This document shows positions 16,041 through 24,816 of a DNA stretch of 49,781 bases, piece by piece. Within the stretch, counting starts at the first letter, position 1. Each line of letters starts with the position of its first letter. Location of the stretch: positions 1-49,781 of the forward strand of contig NZ_KB905867.1 of the NCBI RefSeq assembly GCF_000381065.1. The letters are read 5' to 3'. The notes below the pieces were generated by a model. That model saw nothing but the letters and a program-made list of their open reading frames with translations. It had not been told where the DNA came from and did not search any database. The stretch comes from Propionispira raffinosivorans DSM 20765 (lineage in GTDB: Bacteria > Bacillota > Negativicutes > Selenomonadales > Selenomonadaceae). The translations under genes and the position numbers were made by a program.

Positions 16041-16101
16041 TTGTATCATGTATACAATATTCAATCAAGTACTTTTTAGTATTTTGTATACAAAAATACT
16101 A
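16041..16101. promoter_or_regulatory. Paired GTATAC palindromes, candidate GntR-type operator
   Basis: TAGTATTTTGTATACAAAAA (16077 on) is part of an imperfect 25-bp palindrome with a perfect TTTTGTATACAAAA core. A related site, TTGTATCATGTATACAA, lies at 16041-16057. The core is like the ATACTTGTATACAAGTAT operator of Bacillus GntR. They lie 108 to 168 bp upstream of aspA and 105 to 165 bp upstream of the divergent permease. Confidence 0.45.
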
Positions 16102-16158
16102 AAATATTTTTATTTTTTTAAAAAGCTCTATTTATATGAAATTTAAAGAAAAACACGT

Positions 16159-16164
16159 TATAAT
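16159..16164 (+). promoter_or_regulatory. Predicted -10 box upstream of the AI-2E-family permease
   Basis: A perfect TATAAT lies 41 bp before the start codon, but I find no convincing -35 box at 16-18 bp. Confidence 0.35.
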
Positions 16165-16205
16165 AAAAGCATTACACATAACTATAAAATATACAGGAGG
16201 TCCCT

Positions 16206-17213
16206 ATGTGGCTTAAATATCGAACATCAATCTTGGTTGGAATCAGTTTCTCTTTATTATTCTCCATGCTTTGGTTTTTTCAATCCTTATCTTTTATCAG
16301 TTTTATTTCACTACTCTTAACGCTTTTGCTACGTTCCAGTGTTGACCGATTGACAAAAAAAATGCCGCGGAGCCTGGCATCGGGAATTATTTTACTTACT
16401 TTTATTGCTGCCGTGATTACATTTTTAGGACTGGTATCAAAAACATTTATCCCGACTTTTGCCGCTTTTATAGCCGATATACCACGTATTTCAAATACGT
16501 TACAGGATTTACCGATCTTTCATATATCCGATTTTATCACACAGGAGATTGAATCTTTACTAAAAGAAATGACGGCTTTCAGCATATCAGCTTTAACGTC
16601 TTCGTTAAGTATTATCTTCAGTATTTTTAGTAAATTTATTGACCTCGTCATTATCTTGTTTGTTACGTTTTATTTATTAAAAGATGGTGAAGAAATCAAA
16701 AATTACATGGTCGGTCTCTTTCCTAGAAAAGATAATTCAAGAATCTTATCTTTATTCAATGATATATTAGAAGCACTGCGCACCTATATCCGCAGTCAAA
16801 TCACCATTTGTTTTATCACGGGTATCATCGTGTTTTTGTATTTCACGATCCGGGATCTTCCCTATGCCTCCGTATTTGCTGCTGTATCGGGCATTAGTGA
16901 ATTTGTCCCTGTCGTTGGTCCAACACTCGCTTCAGCCTTTGGAACGATCCTTACAACTACACAATCACCAGTCTACGGTGCACAGACTTTGATTTTCTAC
17001 ATCATCCTTACACAAGTAAATCACAATATCATCTATCCCTATTTAATAGGCAAATCACTAAATCTTCATCCAGTAGCGATTATTTTGAGTATTATTTTCG
17101 GTGGGGAACTCCATGGCGCCATTGGAATGTTTCTTGCCGTTCCCTGCATGGTCATCATCAAACTAGTCGTAGAAGATATTTGCAAAGACCGCCACAATAT
17201 AATAACAAAATAG
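16206..17213 (+). CDS. AI-2E family permease (PerM/UPF0118)
   Basis: 335 aa. Two N-terminal helices are followed by an amphipathic middle region and a cluster of five or six helices. Family landmarks are VTFYLLKDGEEIKNYMVGLFP, the segment with IRSQITICFITGIIVF, and the C-terminal SGISEFVPVVGPTLASAFG ... ILTQVNHNIIYPYLIGKSLNLHPVAII. Members have been linked to AI-2 export, Na+/H+ antiport and permease roles; none can be assigned here. AGGAGG precedes the ATG. The ABC genes follow after 6 bp, so the three probably form one operon. Confidence 0.9.
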   Translation: MWLKYRTSILVGISFSLLFSMLWFFQSLSFISFISLLLTLLLRSSVDRLTKKMPRSLASGIILLTFIAAVITFLGLVSKTFIPTFAAFIADIPRISNTLQDLPIFHISDFITQEIESLLKEMTAFSISALTSSLSIIFSIFSKFIDLVIILFVTFYLLKDGEEIKNYMVGLFPRKDNSRILSLFNDILEALRTYIRSQITICFITGIIVFLYFTIRDLPYASVFAAVSGISEFVPVVGPTLASAFGTILTTTQSPVYGAQTLIFYIILTQVNHNIIYPYLIGKSLNLHPVAIILSIIFGGELHGAIGMFLAVPCMVIIKLVVEDICKDRHNIITK

Positions 17214-17219
17214 AAGGAC

Positions 17220-18959
17220 ATGTGTATAAGTATGATACGAAAACTACTACCCTGTTTAGGGACTTATAAAAAATATGCCATTTTAACGCCACTGATGATT
17301 GGAATCGAAGTCTTGCTTGAAGTATGGATTCCTTGGATTATGGCTTCCATTGTCGATCATGGTATCCAGGGAAACGGCGGTATTGACTATACTGTAAAAA
17401 TGGGATTACTCATGATTGTTATGGCCTGCTGCTCTTTATTTTTTGGTGCCTTAGCCGGTAAATTTGCTGCACAGGCTGGCATCGGCTTCGGCAAAAATCT
17501 ACGAACTCTGCTTTTTGCCAAAGTACAAGAATTTTCATTTATCAATGTCGACAAATTCACTACAGGATCTTTAGTTACCAGGCTGACAACGGATGTAACC
17601 AATACGCAGAATGCGTTTATGTTATTGCTGCGTCTAGCCTTTCGTGCCCCAATTATGCTTATCGGTGCAACGTGTATGGCCATCTATGTGAATCCCCGCT
17701 TATCACTGATTTTTTTTGCAGCAATTCCCTTTTTATCAATTGCTTTATATTTTATTTTGATTAAAGCTCATCCACGTTTTTTAACTATGCTCAAAAATTA
17801 TGATAGCATGAATAGTATTGTTCAGGAAAATTTGATAAATATTCGCGTTGTAAAATCTTTTGTAAGAGAAAACTATGAAAAGCAAAAATTTGCAAAATCC
17901 GCTGAAGCCGTACGAAGCGCTCAATTTTTTGCGGAAAAACTGGTTATTTTAAATATGCCGCTCATGGAAATTTGCATGTATTGCTGCATCATTGCCGTTT
18001 TATGGTTCGGCGGCAGTCTCGTTATCAATTCTACTATGGAAATCGGCGAACTTTCTAGTTTTATCAGTTATATTATGCAAATTTTAATTTCACTTATGAT
18101 GATTTCGATGCTTATGATTATTTCTGTACTGTCACGAGCATCCCTAGGACGCATATCCGAAATCATCGACGAACATCCCGCTATTCATGAAAATAAAGCC
18201 GGCTATGCCGCACCACTAAATGGTTCAATTGAATTCCGTGATGTCTCCTTTGCCTATGATGAACTTTCGCAAAATCTAGTATTATCCCATATCAACCTTA
18301 AAATAAAAGCCGGTGAAACGATTGGTATCATTGGTGGCACAGGCTCAGGCAAAAGCACCTTAGTTCAGCTAATTCCCCGTCTTTATGAAACCAGCACTGG
18401 ACAAGTCTTCGTTGATGGTAAAGATGTAAAAAAATATCGTCTGCCAGCACTGCGTGATACCGTGGCGATGGTTCTGCAAAAAAACCTTGTGTTTTCAGGT
18501 ACTATTCGCGAAAATCTTTGTTGGGGTAAAAAAGATGCTACCGAAGCCGAAATTATTGCTGCCTGCAAAGCAGCCCAAGCGCATGACTTTATTATGCAAT
18601 GGCCTGAAGGCTATGATACCAATTTAGGTCAAAATGGTGTAAATGTCTCCGGTGGTCAAAAACAAAGACTTTGTATTGCCAGAGCATTGTTGAAAAGACC
18701 AAAGATCATTATTTTTGATGACTCAACGAGTGCCATTGATACAGCAACCGAAAACAAGCTCCGTAAAGCGTTAAAAGAACAAGTGCAAAATGCAACAACG
18801 ATCATCATCGCACAAAGAATATCATCTTTAAGCGATACAGATCGAATTATTGTTATGGACGATGGTAAAATTGATGCCTTTGGTTCACACCAAGAACTTC
18901 TGCAAACGAATAAAATTTACCAAGAAGTTTATAAATCCCAGCAGAAAGGGGTGTCTTGA
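17220..18959 (+). CDS. ABC exporter half-transporter with degenerate ATP site
   Basis: A 579-aa fusion of six membrane helices (residues about 20-300) and an ATPase domain. Walker A is GGTGSGKST, the Q-loop is AMVLQKN, and the signature is VSGGQKQRL. Walker B ends in FDDSTSAID, with Asp where the catalytic Glu should be, and the switch histidine is a Gln (IIAQRIS). This is the pattern of the non-catalytic half of heterodimeric exporters such as TM287/288 or BmrC/BmrD. It needs the next gene as partner. AAGGAC is close to the first ATG; a second ATG at 17232 is the alternative start. Confidence 0.93.
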   Translation: MCISMIRKLLPCLGTYKKYAILTPLMIGIEVLLEVWIPWIMASIVDHGIQGNGGIDYTVKMGLLMIVMACCSLFFGALAGKFAAQAGIGFGKNLRTLLFAKVQEFSFINVDKFTTGSLVTRLTTDVTNTQNAFMLLLRLAFRAPIMLIGATCMAIYVNPRLSLIFFAAIPFLSIALYFILIKAHPRFLTMLKNYDSMNSIVQENLINIRVVKSFVRENYEKQKFAKSAEAVRSAQFFAEKLVILNMPLMEICMYCCIIAVLWFGGSLVINSTMEIGELSSFISYIMQILISLMMISMLMIISVLSRASLGRISEIIDEHPAIHENKAGYAAPLNGSIEFRDVSFAYDELSQNLVLSHINLKIKAGETIGIIGGTGSGKSTLVQLIPRLYETSTGQVFVDGKDVKKYRLPALRDTVAMVLQKNLVFSGTIRENLCWGKKDATEAEIIAACKAAQAHDFIMQWPEGYDTNLGQNGVNVSGGQKQRLCIARALLKRPKIIIFDDSTSAIDTATENKLRKALKEQVQNATTIIIAQRISSLSDTDRIIVMDDGKIDAFGSHQELLQTNKIYQEVYKSQQKGVS

Positions 18960-18960
18960 T

Positions 18961-20862
18961 ATGCCAAAGCCAAAAGCAATGAATTTCCAACATCCCATTG
19001 GTGAAAAGCCAAAAAACATCTGGCCAACCATTCGCCGTATCTTTTGTTATATGAGGGAAGACAAATTTCTCTTTTGCTTTATTTTTGCTGCCATTGTTTG
19101 CAGCAGCGCCGCCCAAGTCGTTGGAGCCGCTTTACTCCAATATATCATTGACGATTTCATTTTACCACTTGCGCAAAATTATAATGAAGATCTACAACAA
19201 GGTTTCATTAAAATATTGTTCTATATGGGAATCATTTATGGCCTGGGTGCAGCCGCATCTTACACCTATATGCGGCTGATGCTGTTACTATCAATAAAAA
19301 CATTATATAAGATACGCCAGGACTTATTCCATAAAATGGAGGCATTGTCGATACATTATTTCGACCAGCATACACATGGTGAATTGATGAGTCTATACAC
19401 CAATGATACCGATACCCTGCGCGAAATGCTTTCCAATAGTGTTGCAAACTTTGTAGCAGCATCGCTGCTCCTGCTTGGCGTATTTTCCACAATGCTTGTC
19501 TTTAGCTGGCAGCTCACTGTGCTCGTTATACTCCAGCTTTTTCTCATTTTTTATTGTATGAAGAAGATCGGTGGCAAAAGCCGCTTATATTTTAAACAGC
19601 AGCAGAATGCTTTGGGGCAGCTCAACGGTTTCATTGAAGAAATTATCGATGGTCAAAAAGTTGTAAAGGTTTTTTGTCATGAAGAACATGCTTTAACTGA
19701 TTTTAGCAAATTAAATGAAGACCTATGTCGCGTAAGTACAAATGCGAATATCTTTTCTAATATACTCATGCCCATCATGTCTAATATTGCAAATATCCAT
19801 TATGCACTTACGACCATTCTTGGCAGTATCTTAGCGATTTATGGAATTTTGTCGGTTGGTACGGTTATAGCATTCTTACAGCTCACCCGTAATTTTTCTA
19901 TGCCAATCACACGTATTTCACAGCAATTCAATACGATGCTAAGTGCTTTGGCTGGTGCCGAAAGAATTTTCCGTCTAATTGATGAACCACCAGAAGAAGA
20001 TCAAGGCTCCATTACCTTGACAACGAGTGATGACAAAAGAAATACAATCAATGGTGATACGACTTGTGACTTAAGTCTTTTCAGCTGGAAAATCCCTCAT
20101 AAAGATGGAACTTTGACCTATCAACCCCTCACCGGTCACATCGAATTCAAAAATGTTTTTTTTGGCTATAAAGCCAATCAACCCGTTTTAAAAGGAATCA
20201 GTTTGCAAGCTGTACGTGGACAAAAAATTGCTTTTGTCGGTTCAACTGGAGCTGGTAAAACAACAATTACCAATCTAATCAACCGCTTTTACGATATAAC
20301 AGAGGGTACGATTTTATATGATGGAATTCCCATCAACAAAATCAGTAAAACTTCTCTTAGGCAGTCGTTATCGATGGTTTTGCAGGATACCCACCTTTTT
20401 ACAGGAACGGTTATGGACAACATTCGTTACGGCTGCCTCTCGGCAAGTGATAAAACTGTTATCCATGCGGCAAAGCTCGCCAATGCCGACACCTTTATAA
20501 GGCATCTGCCGCAAGGTTATGAAACTGATTTAACTGCCGATGGCATCAATCTTTCACAAGGTCAAAGGCAACTGATTGCAATTGCCCGCGCGGCAGTAGC
20601 CAATACACCTGTATTGATTTTTGATGAAGCAACCTCCTCAATTGATACAAGAACCGAAGAATTGATTGATGAGGGTATGAAAAGTCTCATGCAGGGGAAA
20701 ACCGTCTTTATCATCGCCCATCGTTTGTCAACTGTTAAAAATGCAGATATGATCATGGTTTTAGAACAAGGTACAATCATTGAACGCGGCAGTCACGATG
20801 AACTTATCGAAAAAAAAGGCAAATATTATCAGCTCTATACCGGTATGTTTGAATTATCCTAA
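18961..20862 (+). CDS. ABC exporter half-transporter with canonical ATP site
   Basis: A 633-aa partner of the preceding gene. It has an N-terminal extension of about 30 residues, six membrane helices, then an ATPase with Walker A GSTGAGKTT, signature LSQGQRQL, Walker B with Glu (IFDEATSSID) and switch His (IIAHRLS). An insertion of about 55 residues, including a charged, threonine-rich stretch, separates the membrane and ATPase domains. The pair probably exports drugs, lipids or peptides. The ATG is 1 bp after the previous stop, with AAAGGGG upstream; an earlier in-frame ATG lies inside the upstream gene and lacks a site. Confidence 0.94.
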   Translation: MPKPKAMNFQHPIGEKPKNIWPTIRRIFCYMREDKFLFCFIFAAIVCSSAAQVVGAALLQYIIDDFILPLAQNYNEDLQQGFIKILFYMGIIYGLGAAASYTYMRLMLLLSIKTLYKIRQDLFHKMEALSIHYFDQHTHGELMSLYTNDTDTLREMLSNSVANFVAASLLLLGVFSTMLVFSWQLTVLVILQLFLIFYCMKKIGGKSRLYFKQQQNALGQLNGFIEEIIDGQKVVKVFCHEEHALTDFSKLNEDLCRVSTNANIFSNILMPIMSNIANIHYALTTILGSILAIYGILSVGTVIAFLQLTRNFSMPITRISQQFNTMLSALAGAERIFRLIDEPPEEDQGSITLTTSDDKRNTINGDTTCDLSLFSWKIPHKDGTLTYQPLTGHIEFKNVFFGYKANQPVLKGISLQAVRGQKIAFVGSTGAGKTTITNLINRFYDITEGTILYDGIPINKISKTSLRQSLSMVLQDTHLFTGTVMDNIRYGCLSASDKTVIHAAKLANADTFIRHLPQGYETDLTADGINLSQGQRQLIAIARAAVANTPVLIFDEATSSIDTRTEELIDEGMKSLMQGKTVFIIAHRLSTVKNADMIMVLEQGTIIERGSHDELIEKKGKYYQLYTGMFELS

Positions 20863-20900
20863 AAAACAGGTCCAGCTCAGTTGAGTTGGACCTGTTTTTT
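20861..20900. terminator. Bidirectional terminator between ABC genes and panD
   Basis: AAAAAACAGGTCCA and TGGACCTGTTTTTT arms enclose a second short stem. The two converging genes end on either side. Confidence 0.8.
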
Positions 20901-21282
20901 AATTGTATTGGTTTTCGTATTCAATATGACGAATTTCTTTTATTTTATTCTTTGCATCTACCATCACAACTAGTGGTTGGTATACCTCTGCTTCTTCTTG
21001 ATGCATAAAAACATAAGCCATGATAATTACAATATCATTCGGCTGCACCAGACGAGCCGCTGCCCCATTGAGACAGATAACACCGGAGCCCGCTTTGCCA
21101 GGTATTACATACGTTTCCAGTCTTGTACCATTATTATTATTGACCACCTGCACTCTTTCATTTGGCAAAATATGTGCTGCTTTCATAAGATCGCTGTCAA
21201 TCGTAATGCTTCCCATATATTGTAAATTTGCTTCTGTTACAACCGCGCAATGAATCTTTGATTTCAGTAAATTTAGCAGCAT
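20899..21282 (-). CDS. panD: Aspartate 1-decarboxylase
   Basis: A 127-aa pyruvoyl enzyme making beta-alanine from aspartate for pantothenate synthesis. The self-cleavage site Gly24-Ser25 is present (YMGSITID), as are Lys9/His11 near the start ([12 protein letters not shown]) and the [16 protein letters not shown] segment. The ATG at 21282 has GGAGG upstream and follows the panC stop by 5 bp; a TTG three codons earlier overlaps the site. It is the last gene of panB-panC-panD. Confidence 0.97.
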   Translation of the reverse strand: MLLNLLKSKIHCAVVTEANLQYMGSITIDSDLMKAAHILPNERVQVVNNNNGTRLETYVIPGKAGSGVICLNGAAARLVQPNDIVIIMAYVFMHQEEAEVYQPLVVMVDAKNKIKEIRHIEYENQYN

Positions 21283-21287
21283 CGTGT

Positions 21288-22142
21288 TCAACCTCCAAAA
21301 ACAATATTATCAATCAATCTTGTCTTACCGAATTTCACAGCAACTGCTAGCAAAACCGGTTGATCGACCATTTCTATTTGACCCAATGCTGGAAAAGAAT
21401 ACAACTCAACATAATCAATCTTAGCTAGTGGTTCACTCATGATAGAAGCAGCCGTAAGATTTTTTAACGCTTCGACATTTGTTTCGCCTGCCAAATAGTT
21501 TTTTTTCGCTTTTTTCAGGCTAGCTGATAAGATATAAGCTGCTTTTTTTTCAGTTTCTGACAGATAGGTATTCCGTGAACTAAGCGCTAACCCATCTTTA
21601 TCGCGAACAATCGGCACCATTTGAATCACAACATTCATATTAAGATCCTGAACAAATTGTTTAATAACAACAACCTGCTGGGCATCTTTCTGACCAAAAA
21701 AAACCTGATCCGATTCGATTATATGAATGAGTTTTGTCACAACGGTTGCCACGCCGCGAAAATGGCCTGGTCTAGAAGCACCACAAAGTTTATCTGTTTT
21801 ACTTCCATCAACCATAATATATGTGTTAAACCCTTGCGGATACATTTCTAACGGCTCTGGATGAAATACAGCATCCACGCGTTCACTCTCCAGTTTTACA
21901 CAATCACTCTCAAAGACTCGTGGGTAGGTCGTAAAATCTTCATTTGGTCCAAACTGGATCGGATTCACAAAAATACTGGCAATGACGATATCGCATTTTT
22001 GTTTAGCTGTATGCATCAAAGCTAAATGCCCCTCATGCAAAGCTCCCATGGTTGGGACCAAACCAATTGTCTTCCCTTGGCGACGTATTATTTGAATATA
22101 GTTTTTAACATCGGCTATTGTACGCAAGATTTTAATATTCAT
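21288..22142 (-). CDS. panC: Pantothenate synthetase
   Basis: This 284-aa enzyme joins pantoate and beta-alanine using ATP. It carries the HIGH-like motif in [15 protein letters not shown] (residues 29-43), [23 protein letters not shown] and the KMSKS-like region [13 protein letters not shown]. The length is normal. It has AGGGGTG before the ATG, lies 33 bp after panB and is followed closely by panD. Confidence 0.97.
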   Translation of the reverse strand: MNIKILRTIADVKNYIQIIRRQGKTIGLVPTMGALHEGHLALMHTAKQKCDIVIASIFVNPIQFGPNEDFTTYPRVFESDCVKLESERVDAVFHPEPLEMYPQGFNTYIMVDGSKTDKLCGASRPGHFRGVATVVTKLIHIIESDQVFFGQKDAQQVVVIKQFVQDLNMNVVIQMVPIVRDKDGLALSSRNTYLSETEKKAAYILSASLKKAKKNYLAGETNVEALKNLTAASIMSEPLAKIDYVELYSFPALGQIEMVDQPVLLAVAVKFGKTRLIDNIVFGG

Positions 22143-22175
22143 GGATTACACCCCTATTTTATAGTTAATGAACAT

Positions 22176-23012
22176 TCAATATAATTTTTCAATAATTTCG
22201 TCTGAAATTTTAAAGGTATGCTGCTCGGAGGGAAATTGTCTGCTTGTCACTTGCTGTTTATAGTCAGCAACAGCTGCCAGCACTAGTGTATTCATATCCG
22301 TAAATTTCTGAACGAATTTCGGTGAAAAACCACTTGATAAGCCGATCATATCATTCACGACCAAAACCTGACCATCGCAAGCATTGCCCGCACCGATTCC
22401 AATCGTCGGCACCGAAATCGCAGCTGTTATCGTACCAGCAAGCTTCGCTGGCACACATTCCAGCACAATTGCCGAAACGCCCGCTTGAGCTAAAGCCTTT
22501 GCATCATCCATCAGCTTTTGGGCTGCGATTTGATCTTTCCCCTGAACTTTGTAGCCGCCAAGCTGATTGACTGATTGCGGTGTAAGTCCCAGATGACCAA
22601 TAACAGGAATACCGGCTGCTAGTATTTTTTTCACAGCAGCCAAAATTTCAATCCCACCTTCTAATTTCACAGCCTGTGCCTGAGTTTCTTTCATAATGCG
22701 TCCAGCATTACTTACGGCATCTTCCGCTGAAATTTGATATGACATAAATGGCATATCAATGACCACCATGGCATATTTGACACCACGGCATACCGCTCGA
22801 CCATGATGGATCATATCTTCTACCGTAACCGGTATTGTCGAATCATATCCTAAAATAACATTTCCCAGAGAATCTCCCACCAGGATCATATCGATCTTCG
22901 CACAATCAAGCAAAGACGCCACCGTATAATCATAGGCTGTAAGCATTGTAATCGGTGTTTTTGTTTCTTTCCTCTCTCTTAATGTCGCTACTGTTACCCG
23001 TGTGTTTTGCAT
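22176..23012 (-). CDS. panB: 3-methyl-2-oxobutanoate hydroxymethyltransferase
   Basis: A 278-aa enzyme that forms ketopantoate from ketoisovalerate, the first committed step to pantothenate. MLTAYDYTVASLLD, the metal-binding VGDSLGN, KLEGG (in AVKLEGGIEI), GHLGLTPQS and IGIGAGNACDGQVLV are all present. The ATG at 23012 has GGAGG at 6 nt; a longer frame would start inside an attenuator hairpin and is not credible. First gene of panBCD, behind a long structured leader. Confidence 0.97.
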   Translation of the reverse strand: MQNTRVTVATLRERKETKTPITMLTAYDYTVASLLDCAKIDMILVGDSLGNVILGYDSTIPVTVEDMIHHGRAVCRGVKYAMVVIDMPFMSYQISAEDAVSNAGRIMKETQAQAVKLEGGIEILAAVKKILAAGIPVIGHLGLTPQSVNQLGGYKVQGKDQIAAQKLMDDAKALAQAGVSAIVLECVPAKLAGTITAAISVPTIGIGAGNACDGQVLVVNDMIGLSSGFSPKFVQKFTDMNTLVLAAVADYKQQVTSRQFPSEQHTFKISDEIIEKLY

Positions 23013-23049
23013 TTTGTACCTCCAAAAATAATTTTTGGCAAAATAAAAG

Positions 23050-23075
23050 CCTTCCAACCAAATCCAGCTGAAAGG
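23050..23075 (-). terminator. Attenuator terminator in the panB leader
   Basis: On the minus strand CCTTTCAGC and GTTGGAAGG form a 9-bp stem, followed by CTTTTATTTT, 38 bp before the panB start codon. GAAAGG at 23109-23114 can pair with the CCTTTC of this stem and could act as an antiterminator. Confidence 0.65.
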
Positions 23076-23117
23076 CGCACTTATCCATAACTATTCTTAT
23101 GACCATTACCTTTCTGT

Positions 23118-23203
23118 CTCAGTCTACACTAGATCTAAGCAGATAAAACTACTATTCTTTTTTGCTTTGCATGTAAAAGTATAACTCGATCATACGATGT
23201 TAT
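23118..23203 (-). ncRNA. Candidate pan motif: tandem bulged-A hairpins upstream of panB
   Basis: On the minus strand two hairpins share one design. The first is ATAAC-A-TCG-TATGAT-CGA-GTTAT (23203-23181). The second is CTTAG-A-TCTA-GTG-TAGA-CTGAG (23139-23118). Each has a 5-bp lower stem, a single bulged adenosine on the 5' side, and a short upper stem. The published pan RNA motif upstream of panB in Firmicutes is described as having conserved bulged adenosines. Position, structure and the attenuator that follows all fit. The ligand or effector is unknown. Confidence 0.65.
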
Positions 23204-23225
23204 CTATGCATTTGCCATAAACCGA

Positions 23226-23254
23226 ATCTTATCACACTGCAAAAAAAAATGCAA
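23226..23254 (-). promoter_or_regulatory. Predicted panBCD promoter
   Basis: On the minus strand TTGCAT (23254-23249), a 17-bp spacer and TAAGAT (23231-23226). This gives a leader of about 205 nt containing both bulged-A hairpins and the attenuator. Confidence 0.6.
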
Positions 23255-23264
23255 ATCAGGCAGT

Positions 23265-23300
23265 AAAAAACAGGCGAAACATGTTGCTTCGCCTGTTTTA
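23265..23300 (-). terminator. Terminator after the MFS pump gene
   Basis: AAACAGGCGAA and TTCGCCTGTTT arms with a T-run on the minus strand, directly upstream of the pan promoter. Confidence 0.75.
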
Positions 23301-23302
23301 TA

Positions 23303-24517
23303 TTAAATTGGTATATGATTATGAACTTTATGCTGATGTCCTATATAGTGATAATATACGACCAGCCCAATCAAAAACAACATTGGTCCTGTGAACAGAA
23401 AAACATATTGTATGCCTATAACAGCACTAATGAAACTTCCCACCAATGGACCTACCATTGCGCCCGATTGATTCGCCGCGGTAGCTAAACCAAACACCCG
23501 ACCGCGAAAATCAGCATTTGTCGATTTGACAAGCGTCGCGCTGACCGCTGGATTAGCACCGACAAAAAACAGACCAAACAAAAATTGAAAAACCCCAAAT
23601 CCGACAACAGTTGCCGGAAAATATTGTAAAAAGTTAAAAACGCCTGCACCACAAAAAGCCAAGACCATCACAAAGAAATAACCTTTGCGCTGACCAAAAC
23701 TGCCCCAAAACGTCGTTGACAAAGCTCCGGCAATCCCGCCAAGACTAAAAACAATACCAGATGTCAGTATAACACCATCCATTGAACCTTGCAGCTGCGC
23801 TATATATAAACTAATAACAGGTTGAATAACCATATTGGCAAAACTAATAATAAAGGAAAGTGCCAACATTTCAACCAACCTGCGATTGTGATATGCATAT
23901 TTCAAGTCATCTAAAATGCCTTCATCGGCCTGCTTCGTATCCACACGTTCCACATGTTCAGGTTCTTTAACCAAAAAAGCCACCAGTAAAGTAACTAAAA
24001 ACAACAAAATCCCGGCTAAAATAAAGGACGACCGCATGCCTACTACATGTGCTATGCCCCCACCCAAAAGCGGACCTAAAACCGTTCCGATAATCTGTCC
24101 CGTCTGGATTACGCCAAGACTATACCCAAGTTTATTTTGCGGCACACTCATAGAAACAATTGCCAAACTTGCTGGTAAAAAGCCATTCGCAAAACCTTGC
24201 AAAACACGAATGCCAAATAATTGCTGTGGACTTGTAACAAAAGCACCCATTAAATACACTAACCCTAAACAAAATCCAGCCCGAATCAGCATTGGCCTTT
24301 TGCCTTTTTTATCTGCCATTTTCCCCCAAATCGGCGCCATAATTGCTGCGACCAAAAATGTCACAGAAAATACAACCCCCGACCACATAGCAACATCACT
24401 TTCCACGACGCCGATTTCCAATAGATACATCGGTAAAAACGGTATCAGCATCGTATAGCTTGCTGATGTACAGGCCACACTAAACCCAAGGACAAAAAGA
24501 TTTCTTTTCCAATTCAT
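23303..24517 (-). CDS. MFS transporter, 12-TM multidrug efflux type
   Basis: A 404-aa major facilitator. Motif A between helices 2 and 3 is GKMADKKGKRPML, and a motif C-like GQIIGTVLGPLLGGG occurs in helix 5, which marks the drug:H+ antiporter (DHA1) group. The duplicated six-helix plan is complete. The substrate cannot be inferred. AGGTG precedes the ATG. A short hairpin with a T-run (24537-24559) lies in its leader. Confidence 0.9.
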   Translation of the reverse strand: MNWKRNLFVLGFSVACTSASYTMLIPFLPMYLLEIGVVESDVAMWSGVVFSVTFLVAAIMAPIWGKMADKKGKRPMLIRAGFCLGLVYLMGAFVTSPQQLFGIRVLQGFANGFLPASLAIVSMSVPQNKLGYSLGVIQTGQIIGTVLGPLLGGGIAHVVGMRSSFILAGILLFLVTLLVAFLVKEPEHVERVDTKQADEGILDDLKYAYHNRRLVEMLALSFIISFANMVIQPVISLYIAQLQGSMDGVILTSGIVFSLGGIAGALSTTFWGSFGQRKGYFFVMVLAFCGAGVFNFLQYFPATVVGFGVFQFLFGLFFVGANPAVSATLVKSTNADFRGRVFGLATAANQSGAMVGPLVGSFISAVIGIQYVFLFTGPMLFLIGLVVYYHYIGHQHKVHNHIPI

Positions 24518-24536
24518 TCATTTCACCTAACTTACG

Positions 24537-24559
24537 AAAAAATAGTCTTTGGTAAGACC
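24537..24559 (-). terminator. Possible attenuator in the MFS leader
   Basis: On the minus strand GTCTT-ACCA-AAGAC is followed by TATTTTTT, 20 bp upstream of the MFS start codon. The stem is only 5-6 bp, so it is weak. It lies about 70-80 nt after a predicted promoter (TTGCAT, 17 bp, TATAGA; -10 at 24631-24636). The rest of this intergenic stretch up to murQ is AT-rich with nothing else recognisable. Confidence 0.35.
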
Positions 24560-24816
24560 TCATCTTCTCTGCTTCAATTGCTGCTATCACTAGCGCAAGT
24601 ATTTATATGTACTTTTGTTAAGTCCATATCTCTATATCATACCACTTTTCCTGATGCAAATATAGATTATGCCAACAAAATATTCTAAGACAAAGGCACT
24701 CGCTGCTGGACATATTTATTTATTTTAACTTTAATACAGGAATCAAAGAATGAAATGTCTAATACTAAGTGGTTGTAAGGGATAAACTATACTCTCTGCA
24801 GAAAGAAGCCGCTGAC

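Noticed and set aside
23916..24458. 180-codon open frame on the plus strand
   Set aside because: It is antisense to the MFS gene, has a Pro/Lys/Thr-rich composition typical of shadow frames, and no ribosome site.
24574..24627. 17-codon upstream frame (MDLTKVHINTCASDSSN) in the leader of the MFS pump
   Set aside because: The predicted transcription start falls on its ATG and there is no ribosome site, so a leader peptide is not supported, although antibiotic-type attenuation remains conceivable with the weak hairpin at 24,537-24,559.
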